The position numbers and the translations under genes were made by a program. The notes beneath the pieces were generated by a model. It saw only the letters and a list, made by a program, of their open reading frames with translations. It had not been told where the DNA came from and did not search any database. 28,167 bases of DNA. Origin: an uncultured Muribaculaceae bacterium (GTDB taxonomy: Bacteria; Bacteroidota; Bacteroidia; Bacteroidales; Muribaculaceae). The DNA is taken from contig CAJUCW010000042.1 of NCBI GenBank assembly GCA_910585275.1, forward strand, positions 1 through 28,167, read 5' to 3'. Positions 1 to 9,185 of this stretch are shown here, one piece after another (position 1 is the first letter of the stretch; each line of letters opens with the position of its first letter).

Positions 1-1
1 G

Positions 2-79
2 AGGTCTACAGGCTTGAGTGAACTCGCCTCAGACACACTCAGTGAAACACTACCGGAGGTAAAAGAGCGAAAAATATAG
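2..79 (+). CDS. Possible C-terminal end of a plus-strand gene cut by the window edge
   Basis: Only one plus-strand frame is open from the left edge; it encodes about 25 residues (ending LPEVKERKI) before a TAG at 77-79. The other two plus frames hit stops within 30 bases. If real, it is the tail of a gene converging on the aromatic/methionine block, and its stop codon lies inside the palindromic terminator that starts at 71, which would then serve both genes. Twenty-five open codons can occur by chance, so this is tentative and no function can be given. Confidence 0.35.
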   Translation, partial: RSTGLSELASDTLSETLPEVKERKI

Positions 80-124
80 AATCGGCTTCCTGATTTCGAA
101 ATCAGGAAGCCGATTCTATATTTT
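71..124. terminator. Perfect 54-nt palindrome, bidirectional intrinsic terminator
   Basis: Two 27-nt arms are exact reverse complements with no spacer (centre TTCGAA). Each arm carries a GC-containing core (ATCGGCTTCCTGA) and an outer AT part, so the transcript ends in a U-rich arm on either strand. It starts 11 nt past the DAHP synthase/chorismate mutase stop, where the end of the seven-gene minus-strand transcript is expected. It probably also stops a converging plus-strand gene. Confidence 0.88.
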
Positions 125-134
125 AACCCATTCT

Positions 135-1217
135 TCAGTTTTTGTTCAGAATCTCAATCTGCTGGCGCACCGATTCCTCATGGATGGCCTGAAGTACCGT
201 CTTCATGAAATCAGCACTCATACCCATCTGCACGGCAGCCGCCACGCGGCTCTTGATAAGGTCGTCGTAGCGCGACTCCTGCACAACAGGCATAGAATGC
301 TCTTTCTTATATTTACCGATTTCACGAGAAATCTCCATACGACGGTTGTAAAGGTCGAGAAGCTCGGTATCAACACGGTCAATCTGCTGGCGAAGCTGCT
401 GAAGGCTCTCCGTGTTCTGCTCCGAATTACGGAGAACAAGCGAACTGAGGATAATCTTGAGCACTTCGGGAGTAACCTGCTGGTTTTTATCACTCCAAGC
501 CTCGTCGGGGGTGCAATGGCTTTCAATCATCAGTCCCGTGAACTTCATGTCGAGAGCCTGCTGGCAAAGAGGACCGACAAGTTCGCGTTTGCCGCCCATG
601 TGGCTCGGGTCAACCACAATCGGGAGTTCCGGAATGCGACGGTGAAGCTCGATAGGTATGTGCCACTGCGGCGGATTGCGGTAAATGCTCTTGCCGTAGA
701 AACTGAAACCACGGTGTATCGCCCCGAGTCTGCGAATCCCCGCGTTATAAAGACGTTCAAGCGCCCCTATCCAAAGTTCGAGGTCCGGGTTAACCGGGTT
801 CTTCACAAGCACGGCCACATCCTCGGCACCGGCATCTTTCAATGCATCGGCAATTTCCTGAACGGCAAACGGGTTGGCCGACGTGCGTGCACCTATCCAC
901 AGGATATCCACTCCCGCTTCAAGAGCCTCTTCAACATGACGACGCATAGCCACCTCCGTAGCCACAAGCATCCCGGTTTCTTCCTTCACTCTCTTAAGCC
1001 ATTGCAGGCCTTCCTTGCCGATTCCCTCGAAACCACCGGGTTTGGTGCGGGGTTTCCAAATTCCGGCACGGAACACCTTTACGCCACCCATTGCAAGCCG
1101 GCGTGCCGTAGAAAGGGTCTGTTCCTCAGTCTCCGCACTGCAAGGGCCTGCCATTATGAGCGGTGAGCCTACTACGCCCACGCCCTCCACTATCGGCTGT
1201 AATCCTTCTAAACTCAT
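135..1217 (-). CDS. Bifunctional 3-deoxy-7-phosphoheptulonate synthase / chorismate mutase
   Basis: The enzyme has 360 residues and two domains. Residues about 1-265 are a KDO8P-synthase-like (AroA type I beta) DAHP synthase, which condenses phosphoenolpyruvate and erythrose 4-phosphate. Visible motifs are AGPCSAET, RAGIWKPRTKPGGFEG, LWIGARTSANPF, LVKNPVNPD, HRGFS and VDPSHMGG. Residues about 273-355 are an AroQ-type chorismate mutase (LRQQIDRVDTELLDLYNRR, then REIGKYK), which makes prephenate. The fusion couples first and branch-point steps and is known in Bacteroidetes. It is the last gene of the block, 13 bp after the aminotransferase. The mutase part probably feeds PheA encoded two genes upstream and may confer feedback control, which is inferred from the family. 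Soluble cytoplasmic enzyme; the start gives a normal N-terminus. Confidence 0.95.
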   Translation of the reverse strand: MSLEGLQPIVEGVGVVGSPLIMAGPCSAETEEQTLSTARRLAMGGVKVFRAGIWKPRTKPGGFEGIGKEGLQWLKRVKEETGMLVATEVAMRRHVEEALEAGVDILWIGARTSANPFAVQEIADALKDAGAEDVAVLVKNPVNPDLELWIGALERLYNAGIRRLGAIHRGFSFYGKSIYRNPPQWHIPIELHRRIPELPIVVDPSHMGGKRELVGPLCQQALDMKFTGLMIESHCTPDEAWSDKNQQVTPEVLKIILSSLVLRNSEQNTESLQQLRQQIDRVDTELLDLYNRRMEISREIGKYKKEHSMPVVQESRYDDLIKSRVAAAVQMGMSADFMKTVLQAIHEESVRQQIEILNKN

Positions 1218-1230
1218 ATCTGTAATTTTA

Positions 1231-2403
1231 TTAATGTTTCATCTTTTTCACCCTGTCAAGGGCAACCTCCATCCTTTCCACAGGAGCGCACAGGGAAATC
1301 CTTATGTATCCCTCGCCATTGCTCCCGAAAATAAAACCGGGAACTATAAACACCCTCGCCTCCTCAAGCACGCGCTGTGCGAACGAAGCACTGTCGCCCG
1401 CGCCTTCCGGCAGACGTCCCCAAAGGAAAAGACCTTTCTGCGAAGAATCGAACGAACAACCGAGCTCTGTCATTATCTTCTCCGCCACTATTCGGCGTTC
1501 GGCGTATGCAGCGTTAACGTCGGCATACCATGAATCCGGCAGGTCAAGGGCGCGGATGGCAGCTTCCATAACGGGTTTGAACTGCCCGGAGTCGATGTTG
1601 CTCTTCATTTTCCTTACCCACGTTACAAACTCGGGATTGGATATCACCATTCCCATGCGCCAACCCGCCATGTTATGGCTTTTGCTGAGGGAATTAAGCT
1701 CTATGGCAACATCCTTGGCACCCTCCACCTGAAGAAGGCTCAACGGCTTATCGTTGAGGATGAAGCTATATGGATTGTCATGCACAATCACGATGCCATG
1801 GCGGCGGCCAAAGTCAACGAGGCGCCGGAAAAGTTCCATATCCGCACTCGCTCCGGTGGGCATATTCGGATAATTGACCCACATCAGTTTCACCCCGCCT
1901 TCGGAAGCGAGACGTTCGAGCTGGTCGAAATCGGGCATCCACCCTTCGTCGGCAAGAAGGTCGTAGTTCACCACCTCCGCACCCAGCATACGGCTAACGC
2001 CCGAATAAGTCATATACCCCGGATTCGGCACAAGCACCTTATCACCCGGATTGACGAAAGCGAGGCTTATGTGGAGCACACCCTCCTTGCTTCCAATCAG
2101 CGGAAGCACCTCGGAGTCGGGATTTACCTCCACCCCGTAATGACGCTTATACCAGCGAGACATCGCCTGCCTCAGTTCCGGAAGTCCGGCGGCAATCTGG
2201 TAGGTGTGGTTACCGTCTTTACGCGCCGACTCGCAAAGCGTATCGACCACTTCTACGGCCGGCATCCGGTCAGGTCCGCCCACTCCGAGCGACACCACGT
2301 CGAGTCCCTCGGCATTCATGCGCGCCACCTCGCGCATCTTTCCGGCAAACCAATATTCCTTTATTTCTTCCACCCTGCGGGCGGGTCTTATATTCTTTTC
2401 CAT
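1231..2403 (-). CDS. PLP-dependent class I/II aminotransferase of the aromatic branch
   Basis: This is a 390-residue fold-type I aminotransferase related to AspC and LL-DAP aminotransferases. From the chosen start, visible features are VSLGVGGPD near residue 38, PNPGYMTY near 127, NYPNMPTG near 177, the PLP-contacting HDNPYS (Asp near 209) and the Schiff-base lysine in SLSKSHNMAGWRMG (Lys near 241). The frame is open to 2466, but that start would overlap the end of pheA by 44 bases and add 21 unlike residues; the start at 2403 (MEKNIRPARR) matches the usual family N-terminus and leaves a 19-bp gap. Lying between pheA and the DAHP synthase/chorismate mutase, it most likely transaminates phenylpyruvate or 4-hydroxyphenylpyruvate, using glutamate. 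That substrate assignment rests on context. Confidence 0.93.
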   Translation of the reverse strand: MEKNIRPARRVEEIKEYWFAGKMREVARMNAEGLDVVSLGVGGPDRMPAVEVVDTLCESARKDGNHTYQIAAGLPELRQAMSRWYKRHYGVEVNPDSEVLPLIGSKEGVLHISLAFVNPGDKVLVPNPGYMTYSGVSRMLGAEVVNYDLLADEGWMPDFDQLERLASEGGVKLMWVNYPNMPTGASADMELFRRLVDFGRRHGIVIVHDNPYSFILNDKPLSLLQVEGAKDVAIELNSLSKSHNMAGWRMGMVISNPEFVTWVRKMKSNIDSGQFKPVMEAAIRALDLPDSWYADVNAAYAERRIVAEKIMTELGCSFDSSQKGLFLWGRLPEGAGDSASFAQRVLEEARVFIVPGFIFGSNGEGYIRISLCAPVERMEVALDRVKKMKH

Positions 2404-2422
2404 ATCAAAAGTTTTTCTAAAA

Positions 2423-3298
2423 TCAAGACATTGTATTGACCCCCACCCTCTCGACATACTCGCCAAGGATTCGGAGTTCGTTGGTTAGCGGACGCACCGC
2501 CTCTATCGCCTGGCGATATCTCACGTAGGAAGAGAACGTAAGGTCAACATAGAATCGGTATTCCCATTCCCTGCCTACAATCGGGAGAGACTGTATCTTC
2601 GTAAGGTTGACGTCATAAAAAGAAAGTATGGTCAGCACCTTCGAAAGCGCGCCGTGTGAATGCGGAAGCGTAAACACTATGCTCGCTTTGTCGAGGAGTT
2701 CTTCACGCGGTTTCATTTCATTGGCGAGCAGAGGGTCGGCGATTATCAGGAAACGGGTATAATTACGCTTGTTGGTCTCTATCCCCCTTTCAAGGATGTC
2801 GAGGCCATAGAGACGCGCGGCCAGTTCACCGCATACGGCGGCATGCCCGGAAAGGCGTTCCCTGGAAATCTCTTCGGCACTTCCGGCCGTATCAAACTTT
2901 TCTACCATGCGCATGTGGGGATGACGTCTCAGAAATTGCTCGCACTGCATCAACGCCATCGGATGGGAATTGACTTCCGTTATGCTTTCCACCGTCTCTC
3001 CCGGAAGGGCGCAAAGCACATGGCTGATTCTGACAGAGTGCTCCCCAACGATTGTCTGGTTGCTTTGTCGCAGAAGTTCATGATTGGCGAGAAGACTTCC
3101 GGCAATCGTATTCTCGATTGCCACGATACCCACCATCGAAGCATCGGTGGAGAGGGCGTCGAACAAAGCATGAAACGACTCGCAAGGCACGGGCTCTATC
3201 TCCCTGCCCTCGAAATACTGGCGTGCAGCCGCATCATGGAAACATCCCGCCACACCCTGTATGGCAACTTTCAATTTCGATTGGTTATTCTCTGTCAT
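2423..3298 (-). CDS. pheA: Prephenate dehydratase with C-terminal ACT domain
   Basis: This 291-residue protein converts prephenate to phenylpyruvate. Residues about 9-195 are the dehydratase domain: IQGVAGCFHDAAARQYF at the N-terminus, VAIENTIAGSL near 80, and the catalytic-region NYTRFLII near 180, which carries the conserved Thr-Arg-Phe. Residues about 208-285 form an ACT domain (IVFTLPHSHGALSKVL, then TKIQSLPIVGREWEYRFYVDL), where phenylalanine normally binds to inhibit the enzyme. There is no fused chorismate mutase, which agrees with the mutase being fused to DAHP synthase two genes downstream. It follows metH after 17 bp, so it appears to be read through from the methionine genes. Confidence 0.96.
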   Translation of the reverse strand: MTENNQSKLKVAIQGVAGCFHDAAARQYFEGREIEPVPCESFHALFDALSTDASMVGIVAIENTIAGSLLANHELLRQSNQTIVGEHSVRISHVLCALPGETVESITEVNSHPMALMQCEQFLRRHPHMRMVEKFDTAGSAEEISRERLSGHAAVCGELAARLYGLDILERGIETNKRNYTRFLIIADPLLANEMKPREELLDKASIVFTLPHSHGALSKVLTILSFYDVNLTKIQSLPIVGREWEYRFYVDLTFSSYVRYRQAIEAVRPLTNELRILGEYVERVGVNTMS

Positions 3299-3315
3299 TT
3301 TTATAGTAGTTTTTC

Positions 3316-6300
3316 TTATAATCTTAATATTTCACGTGTGCGTGTTTCATCCAATCCACGTCTTGCGGCATAATCGGCAATCTGGTCGTCTCCAATTGCG
3401 CCCACCATGAAATAGCGCGATGAAGGATTGGAAATATAGATACCGCTGACCGTAGAAGAGGGAGTCATCGCGCCGTTTTCAGTAATCGTAACCCCTATCT
3501 TTTCAAACGGAAGAAGAGTGACTAAATTATGATTAAGAAGCTGATCAGGCATCATAGGATAGCCCATTGCAGGACGGATACCCAGGTAAGCGCCGTTCCT
3601 TATGTTTTCCAAATCAAAAGGTTCTTCCGGAGCATATCCCCAGAATTCGGTTCTCGCCTTATAGTGCAGCCATTCCGACGAAGCCTCCGCTATACGGTCG
3701 GCGAGTGTCTGCATCAATATGCTTCCGTAGGAGTCGCCTGCGGCCGCCAAAGCGTCTGCCCTTTCCGTCATCCCGGAGCCCGCCGTCACAGCAAAGACCC
3801 CCACATAGTCCGTCGAATCATTGCCGCAGGGAAGCACGAAGTCTGCCACACAAAGCGACTCCGCTCCGGCGGCTTGCTGACGGAGCATCGGGAAACGCAC
3901 GCCTGATATGAAAAGGTCGTCGCCATCCGAATATCCATTATAAAATGCCAACGCTCCTTTTCCGTCGAAACAGCCATCGGCAACCATCGAAGAAAGCATC
4001 GCTACGGCATCGCAATACAACCTCAACGCCTCCTCCCCTTTTTCCCGGTCGGAGTTATCGAGAGTAGTCCTCCAGGCGGCAATGCAAGAGTCGCACCTGT
4101 CGTAAGGGAAACCGTCGAGGAAACTTCCCGAAATTTTCCATGCATGGAAAAACATCTTCCAGTTTATAAACGGAACCACGTCTTCAAGCCTTATGTCAAT
4201 CACCGACGGCAATCCCGTCTCCATATTCGGCTTAACCGGAATATATCCGTTTCCGGCAGTCTTTCTCCGACTTCTCGCTTCTGCAAGCGACAAAAGCGAC
4301 ACCCCTTTCCCGAAGCCATTGCGAAGATTCGTATATTCCCGCTCAAGCGAATCGACGAAACACTCCCGCGTTGACTTATTGAGCAGCTTTGCCGCCACCA
4401 AAGGATTTTGCGAGGCATCGGCCACATGCACTACGGGTGCATGATAGACAGGTGCAATTTTCAAAGCCGTATGCACTTTCGAAGTCGTGGCACCCCCAAC
4501 AAGCAACGGCACATCGAGCCCGGCGTCTTCCAAAGCCTTGGCCACGTTAACCATTTCGGAAAGCGACGGCGTTATAAGCCCGGAAAGGCACACGAGGTCA
4601 GGCCTTTCCTTTTTAACCGTATCGACTATCACCTCCGCCGGCACCATCACACCGAGGTCTATCACCTCGTAATTGTTGCAGGCAAGCACTATCGACACTA
4701 TGTTCTTTCCTATATCATGCACGTCGCCTTTCACGGTGGCGAACACCACTTTCCCGGCCTTCACGGCGTTGCCGTCGTTTTCCACGTGGACCATATAAGG
4801 GCGCAGATGTTCTACTGCCATCTTCATCGTCCGTGCCGTCTTCACCACTTGAGGCAAAAACATCTTACCTTCCCCGAAGAGATTCCCCACACGGTTCATC
4901 CCTTCCATCAGGGGGCCTTCGATAATCTTTACGGCAGAACCTATTGCAGACAACGCCTCGTCAAGATCTTCGGCAAGGAATTCGGTTTTACCTTTCACGA
5001 TAGCCTCCGTCAATCGCACGGCGACAGGCACGGCGGTGTCGCGCAAAGGCGCGGATTCCTCCTTTTTCTGCGCCGACATATCGTCGGCAGCGTATGCCGC
5101 AAGTTCGTCGGCGGCTTCCGGCCTACGGGCCAGCACCACGTCTTCTATCAGTTCCCTGAGTGACGGGTCTATATCGTTATACGTCACGCTCGAAGCAGGG
5201 TTCACGATTCCCATGTCGAGACCGGCTTTGACGGCGTGATAAAGAAACACCGCATGCATCGCTTCACGCAAAGCGTTTTTACCACGGAAAGCGAACGAAA
5301 GGTTGCTTATACCGCCGCTCGTCCTTGCGCCCGGAAGGTTTTTCTTCACCCATTCCACCGCACGTATAAAGTCGATGCCATAGAGGGAATGTTCCTCCAT
5401 GCCGGTAGCCACGGCCATAACGTTCACGTCGAAGATGATGTCGTCGGCGTTAAAGCCAGCCTTGTCGATAAGGAGACGGTAAGCCCTTTCGCAAACTTCT
5501 ATTTTCCTGGCGAATGTGTCGGCCTGTCCTTTCTCGTCGAAAGCCATCACAATCACGGCAGCTCCCAGTTCCCTTATACGGCGTGCTTTTTTCAGAAACG
5601 CCTCTTCACCTTCTTTTAAAGATATGGAATTTACTATGCTCTTCCCCTGCAAGTTTTCAAGAGCGGCCTCAACCACGTTCCACTCAGATGAATCCACCAT
5701 GACGGGCACGCGGGCAATGTCGGGGTCGGAAGCTATATAGCGAAGAAAATGCACCATCTCCCCGCGGGCGTCGAGCATGGCGTCGTCCATGTTTACGTCA
5801 ATCATCATCGCCCCGTCGGCCACCTGCTTGGCGGCTATAGCCATAGCCTCGTCATATTTCTTCTCCTTAATGAGACGCAGGAATTTTCGGGAGCCGGCAA
5901 CGTTGCACCGTTCACCCACATTGACGAAATTATTCTCCGGAAGCACCTCCACCATTTCAAGCCCCGACACACGCAAGGCCGCCCTTTTCAACGGAGGGAT
6001 GCGCATTCGTGCATCCGCCACTACATCCGACAGGGCTTTTATATGCGCGGGGGTTGTGCCGCAGCATCCGCCAGCCACATTCATCAGGCCTTCGCAGAGC
6101 ATCTTGGCGAGATGGGCGGCAAAGAGTTCAGGTGTTTCGTCATATTCACCGAGTGCGTTTGGCAACCCGGCATTGGGATGGCAACTCACAAAAAGCGATG
6201 TGTAATCGGAAAGCTCCCTAAGATAAGGCACAATATCGGCAGGCCCGAAACTGCAGTTGAGTCCGAGGCTCACCACATTGTCATATCCCTCCACCGAAGT

Positions 6301-6999
6301 TACGAAAGCCTTTATGGTCTGCCCCGAGAGGGTTCGCCCCGCCTTGTCAGAGACGGTGGCGGAAACCATTACAGGCAATTCCACTCCGGCTTTGGCCATC
6401 ACATTGCTGGCGGCGTCAAGCCCCGCCTTCAGGTTAAGCGTATCGAAGACAGTTTCAAAAAGAAGAATATCAACCCCTCCTTCGATAAGGCCTGCCACCT
6501 GCTCGCTATATGCCTCAAATAATTTCGAATAATCCACGTTGCGCAAAGAGGGGTCGGCAACGTCGGGGCTCATCGAGGCAGTGCGGTTTGTCGGGCCTAT
6601 CGAACCCGCCACAAGCGCCCTTCCGCCATGTTTACGCAAAGGGGCAGCCTCGGCGGCAGAACGTGCTACCGAAGCAGCACATCTGTTGATTTCCCTTACA
6701 AGTCCCGGCACTTTATGAAGGCCGTAATCTTCAAGAGAAATAGCGTTTGCATTGAATGAATTCGTGGAGATGATGTCGGCTCCCGCTTCGAGATAGGCAG
6801 TGTGGATAGAACGTATTTTGTCCGGTTGGGTGATACACAGCACGTCGTTACACCCGGCAAGCCTACCCTCGAAAGAGGCGAAACGCTCCCCGCGATAGTC
6901 TTTCTCTCCAAGGTTAAACTTCTGCACCATAGTGCCCATCGCTCCGTCAAGGAGCAATACCCTGTCTTTAAGAATTGATTTGAATTCCTTTATTTCCAC
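3316..6999 (-). CDS. metH: Cobalamin-dependent methionine synthase
   Basis: At 1227 residues it has the full length of MetH and all four modules. The homocysteine-binding domain (about 1-330) shows LLDGAMGTM and the zinc cysteines in LGLNCS (Cys249) and GGCCGTTP (Cys312, Cys313). The pterin-binding domain (about 350-625) has NFVNVGERCNVAGSRKF and DVNMDD. The cobalamin domain (about 650-900) carries DVHDIGKN with cobalt-ligand His761 and the PLLVGGATTS strand. The SAM-binding activation domain (about 925-1227) contains IRPAMGYP near the C-terminus. It transfers a methyl group from methyl-THF, via B12, to homocysteine. It sits 38 bp after metF, which makes its methyl donor. I see no cobalamin riboswitch directly before it, so it appears controlled with the whole block. 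Confidence 0.98.
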   Translation of the reverse strand: MEIKEFKSILKDRVLLLDGAMGTMVQKFNLGEKDYRGERFASFEGRLAGCNDVLCITQPDKIRSIHTAYLEAGADIISTNSFNANAISLEDYGLHKVPGLVREINRCAASVARSAAEAAPLRKHGGRALVAGSIGPTNRTASMSPDVADPSLRNVDYSKLFEAYSEQVAGLIEGGVDILLFETVFDTLNLKAGLDAASNVMAKAGVELPVMVSATVSDKAGRTLSGQTIKAFVTSVEGYDNVVSLGLNCSFGPADIVPYLRELSDYTSLFVSCHPNAGLPNALGEYDETPELFAAHLAKMLCEGLMNVAGGCCGTTPAHIKALSDVVADARMRIPPLKRAALRVSGLEMVEVLPENNFVNVGERCNVAGSRKFLRLIKEKKYDEAMAIAAKQVADGAMMIDVNMDDAMLDARGEMVHFLRYIASDPDIARVPVMVDSSEWNVVEAALENLQGKSIVNSISLKEGEEAFLKKARRIRELGAAVIVMAFDEKGQADTFARKIEVCERAYRLLIDKAGFNADDIIFDVNVMAVATGMEEHSLYGIDFIRAVEWVKKNLPGARTSGGISNLSFAFRGKNALREAMHAVFLYHAVKAGLDMGIVNPASSVTYNDIDPSLRELIEDVVLARRPEAADELAAYAADDMSAQKKEESAPLRDTAVPVAVRLTEAIVKGKTEFLAEDLDEALSAIGSAVKIIEGPLMEGMNRVGNLFGEGKMFLPQVVKTARTMKMAVEHLRPYMVHVENDGNAVKAGKVVFATVKGDVHDIGKNIVSIVLACNNYEVIDLGVMVPAEVIVDTVKKERPDLVCLSGLITPSLSEMVNVAKALEDAGLDVPLLVGGATTSKVHTALKIAPVYHAPVVHVADASQNPLVAAKLLNKSTRECFVDSLEREYTNLRNGFGKGVSLLSLAEARSRRKTAGNGYIPVKPNMETGLPSVIDIRLEDVVPFINWKMFFHAWKISGSFLDGFPYDRCDSCIAAWRTTLDNSDREKGEEALRLYCDAVAMLSSMVADGCFDGKGALAFYNGYSDGDDLFISGVRFPMLRQQAAGAESLCVADFVLPCGNDSTDYVGVFAVTAGSGMTERADALAAAGDSYGSILMQTLADRIAEASSEWLHYKARTEFWGYAPEEPFDLENIRNGAYLGIRPAMGYPMMPDQLLNHNLVTLLPFEKIGVTITENGAMTPSSTVSGIYISNPSSRYFMVGAIGDDQIADYAARRGLDETRTREILRL

Positions 7000-7037
7000 T
7001 TATTCCAATATTGAACGGTTGATAACGGCAGCTATAT

Positions 7038-7988
7038 TCAGAAGAGCTTGTCGGCGATGCGCGAAACGCTGTCGGAAACGCTCATGGTGTAGAAATGGAT
7101 GCCGGGGGCCCCTTTCTCAAGCAACTCTCGCGCCTGGCGTATTCCCCACTCTATTCCGGCTTCCTTAACTTCGGCATCGGTTTTGCATTCCCTTATACGC
7201 GAAGCGAATTCTTCGGGTATATCTGTTCGGAAAACCTTGGGAAGAACCGTAAGCTGCGATTTTTTCGATATCGGTTTCAATCCCGGAAGGATAGGCACAG
7301 TTATCCCCTCCGCACGGCAACGCCCGACAAACTCGAAATATTTCTCATTGTCGAAAAACATCTGAGTTATGAGGTAATCGGCACCGTTCTCCACCTTTTT
7401 CTTGAGGTAATAGATGTCGGAATCCATATTGGGAGCTTCCTCATGCTTCTCAGGATAGCACGCCATCCCGTATGCGAACGGGGTCTCGATTCCCTCGATT
7501 TTCATTTCGTCGAGTCCGATTCCTTTGTTGAAGAGGTTGATTTGCCGTTGGAGGTCCATGGCGTGTTCATGATAACGTCCATGCTCCTGCCTGGGGTCCT
7601 GCCCCTTTTCGTCACCCCTCAACACAAGGAGATTTGTGATGCCGAGGAAATTAAGGTCGAGCAGCGCATATTCCGTCTCCTCCTGTGTGAACCCCTTGCA
7701 GATGATATGCGGCACCGGAATAAGTCCATAACGGTTTTGGATTGCGGCGGCTATAGCCACAGTGCCGGGACGCTTCACGATGCTGACCCTGCGGTGGGTT
7801 CCGTCGGGAAGAGGCTTATAGATATATTCGCTGTGATGCGATGTAATGTTGACGAACTTAGGGTCAAACCTTTTAAGTTTGTCAATTATGTCATACACCT
7901 TATATATGCTGTTCCCCTTCAGCGGCGGCAGAATCTCGAACGAAAATACCGGATTCGAGCTATCGTTGATTATGTCTATAATCCTCAT
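7038..7988 (-). CDS. metF: Methylenetetrahydrofolate reductase
   Basis: This 316-residue protein reduces 5,10-methylene-THF to 5-methyl-THF with an FAD cofactor. It has the family TIM-barrel signatures: FSFEILPP near residue 17 carrying the catalytic Glu, FVNITSHHSEY near 45, HIICKGFTQEE near 95, NLLVLRGDEKGQD near 118, ADYLITQMFFD near 205 and PILPGLKPI near 232. It is slightly longer than the roughly 295-residue enterobacterial enzyme. Its start overlaps the stop of the upstream PatB-like gene by 4 bp (7985-7988), a translational-coupling arrangement, and metH follows after 38 bp, so donor and acceptor enzymes of the methyl group are co-expressed. Confidence 0.97.
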   Translation of the reverse strand: MRIIDIINDSSNPVFSFEILPPLKGNSIYKVYDIIDKLKRFDPKFVNITSHHSEYIYKPLPDGTHRRVSIVKRPGTVAIAAAIQNRYGLIPVPHIICKGFTQEETEYALLDLNFLGITNLLVLRGDEKGQDPRQEHGRYHEHAMDLQRQINLFNKGIGLDEMKIEGIETPFAYGMACYPEKHEEAPNMDSDIYYLKKKVENGADYLITQMFFDNEKYFEFVGRCRAEGITVPILPGLKPISKKSQLTVLPKVFRTDIPEEFASRIRECKTDAEVKEAGIEWGIRQARELLEKGAPGIHFYTMSVSDSVSRIADKLF

Positions 7989-9181
7989 CGCGAAGCATCG
8001 GCATCATCGAGCGACGCCACCGCCTCCTTTATGCGGACAAGAATTTTTTCAAGTTCCGATTTGGGTGTAGCCACATTAAGGCGCATGAACCCTTTACCCT
8101 GTGTGCCGAACATTTCGCCGTCGTTGAGCGCGACGCGTGCCTTGTTTACGAAAAGGTCAACGAGGGCGTCATGGTCGAGCCCGAGTCCGCGGCAGTCGAG
8201 CCATACCAGGAACGACGCATCCGGTTTAAGAGCCTTCACGCCGGGAATGTTGTCACGGCAAAATTCTTCAGCGAACCGAATATTGTCTTCCACATATTCA
8301 AGCATCCGGTTGCGCCATTCATACCCATGGCGGTATGCAGCGATGGCCGCTATGTGGGAAAAGATGGGGGCGTCGCCGAATTCGTTGGCGGCAAGCCAAC
8401 CGTAGAAACGGCCACGCAGTCCTTCGTCGGGCACCACCGAAAACGAGCTGACCACTCCAGGAATATTGAATGTCTTGGTCGGAGCGCAAAACGTGATGCT
8501 TATTTCAGCAGCTTCGGGGCTTACGGTAGCGAACGGCACGTGTTTCCCGCCCCAAAGCGCCATGTCGGCATGGATTTCATCAGAAACCACCACCAACCCT
8601 TTCGACTTGCATACTGATGCCAGTCTGGAAAGTTCCTCACGCGTCCAAACCCTTCCTCCGGGATTATGCGGATTCGACAGCAACAACACGCCTCCACCTT
8701 CGGGAATACTTTCCAAGGCGTCAAAATCCATGTAATAGCGATGGTCATCGCCTTCGATCAACGGCACGTTAACCACCTTCCGTCCGTTTTCCTCAGTCGT
8801 GATGCGGAAAGGATGATATACCGGCGGCATTATATATACGTTGTCGCCGGGCTTGGTGAAAACATTTATCACCATCCCGATTCCTTTCACTATTCCCGGG
8901 ATATAACTAATCCATTCCGGACGTATGTCCCAGCCGTGAAGCTGCTTTTCCCAGTCGATGATGGCCGGACGGTAATCCTGCGGCTCAGCCGTGTAGCCGA
9001 GCACGGGATGCTTGAGACGCTCCCTGAGGGCATCCATTATAAAGGGAGGGGTGGCGAAATCCATGTCGGCTACCCAGGCGGCAAGGAGGTCGCCCCTTCC
9101 GAACCGTTCCTCAAGAAGGTCGGTCTTGATGGCGCCGCTGCCGCGCCTTTCAATAACTTCGTCGAAACTATAATCTTTCAT
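7985..9181 (-). CDS. MalY/PatB-type PLP-dependent cystathionine beta-lyase
   Basis: The protein has 398 residues and belongs to the MalY/PatB branch of fold-type I PLP enzymes, which cleave C-S bonds. Seen motifs are AAWVADMDFATPPFI near residue 35, GYTAEP near 62, YIPGIVKGIG near 93, SNPHNPGG near 169, SDEIHADM (Asp near 201) and the Schiff-base lysine in FCAPTKTFNIPG (Lys236). In this setting the likely job is cystathionine to homocysteine, pyruvate and ammonia, giving the acceptor for MetH. Other family members act as aminotransferases or cysteine desulfhydrases, so the substrate is inferred from neighbours. The gap to the preceding PLP-enzyme gene is only 4 bp, and its end overlaps metF. 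Confidence 0.92.
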   Translation of the reverse strand: MKDYSFDEVIERRGSGAIKTDLLEERFGRGDLLAAWVADMDFATPPFIMDALRERLKHPVLGYTAEPQDYRPAIIDWEKQLHGWDIRPEWISYIPGIVKGIGMVINVFTKPGDNVYIMPPVYHPFRITTEENGRKVVNVPLIEGDDHRYYMDFDALESIPEGGGVLLLSNPHNPGGRVWTREELSRLASVCKSKGLVVVSDEIHADMALWGGKHVPFATVSPEAAEISITFCAPTKTFNIPGVVSSFSVVPDEGLRGRFYGWLAANEFGDAPIFSHIAAIAAYRHGYEWRNRMLEYVEDNIRFAEEFCRDNIPGVKALKPDASFLVWLDCRGLGLDHDALVDLFVNKARVALNDGEMFGTQGKGFMRLNVATPKSELEKILVRIKEAVASLDDADASR

Positions 9182-9185
9182 ACTG

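Noticed and set aside
180..1166. Long plus-strand open frame of 328 codons opposite the DAHP synthase/chorismate mutase gene
   Set aside because: It is antisense to a gene with clear family motifs; its translation is rich in His, Arg and Leu with no recognisable domain, as expected of a shadow frame.
1231..2466. Longer aminotransferase start at 2466
   Set aside because: It would overlap pheA by 44 bases and add 21 residues unlike family N-termini; the start at 2403 is preferred.
7095..8405. 436-codon plus-strand frame opposite metF and the MalY/PatB-like gene
   Set aside because: It spans two real minus-strand genes and their overlap; no family features, so it is a complementary-strand artefact.
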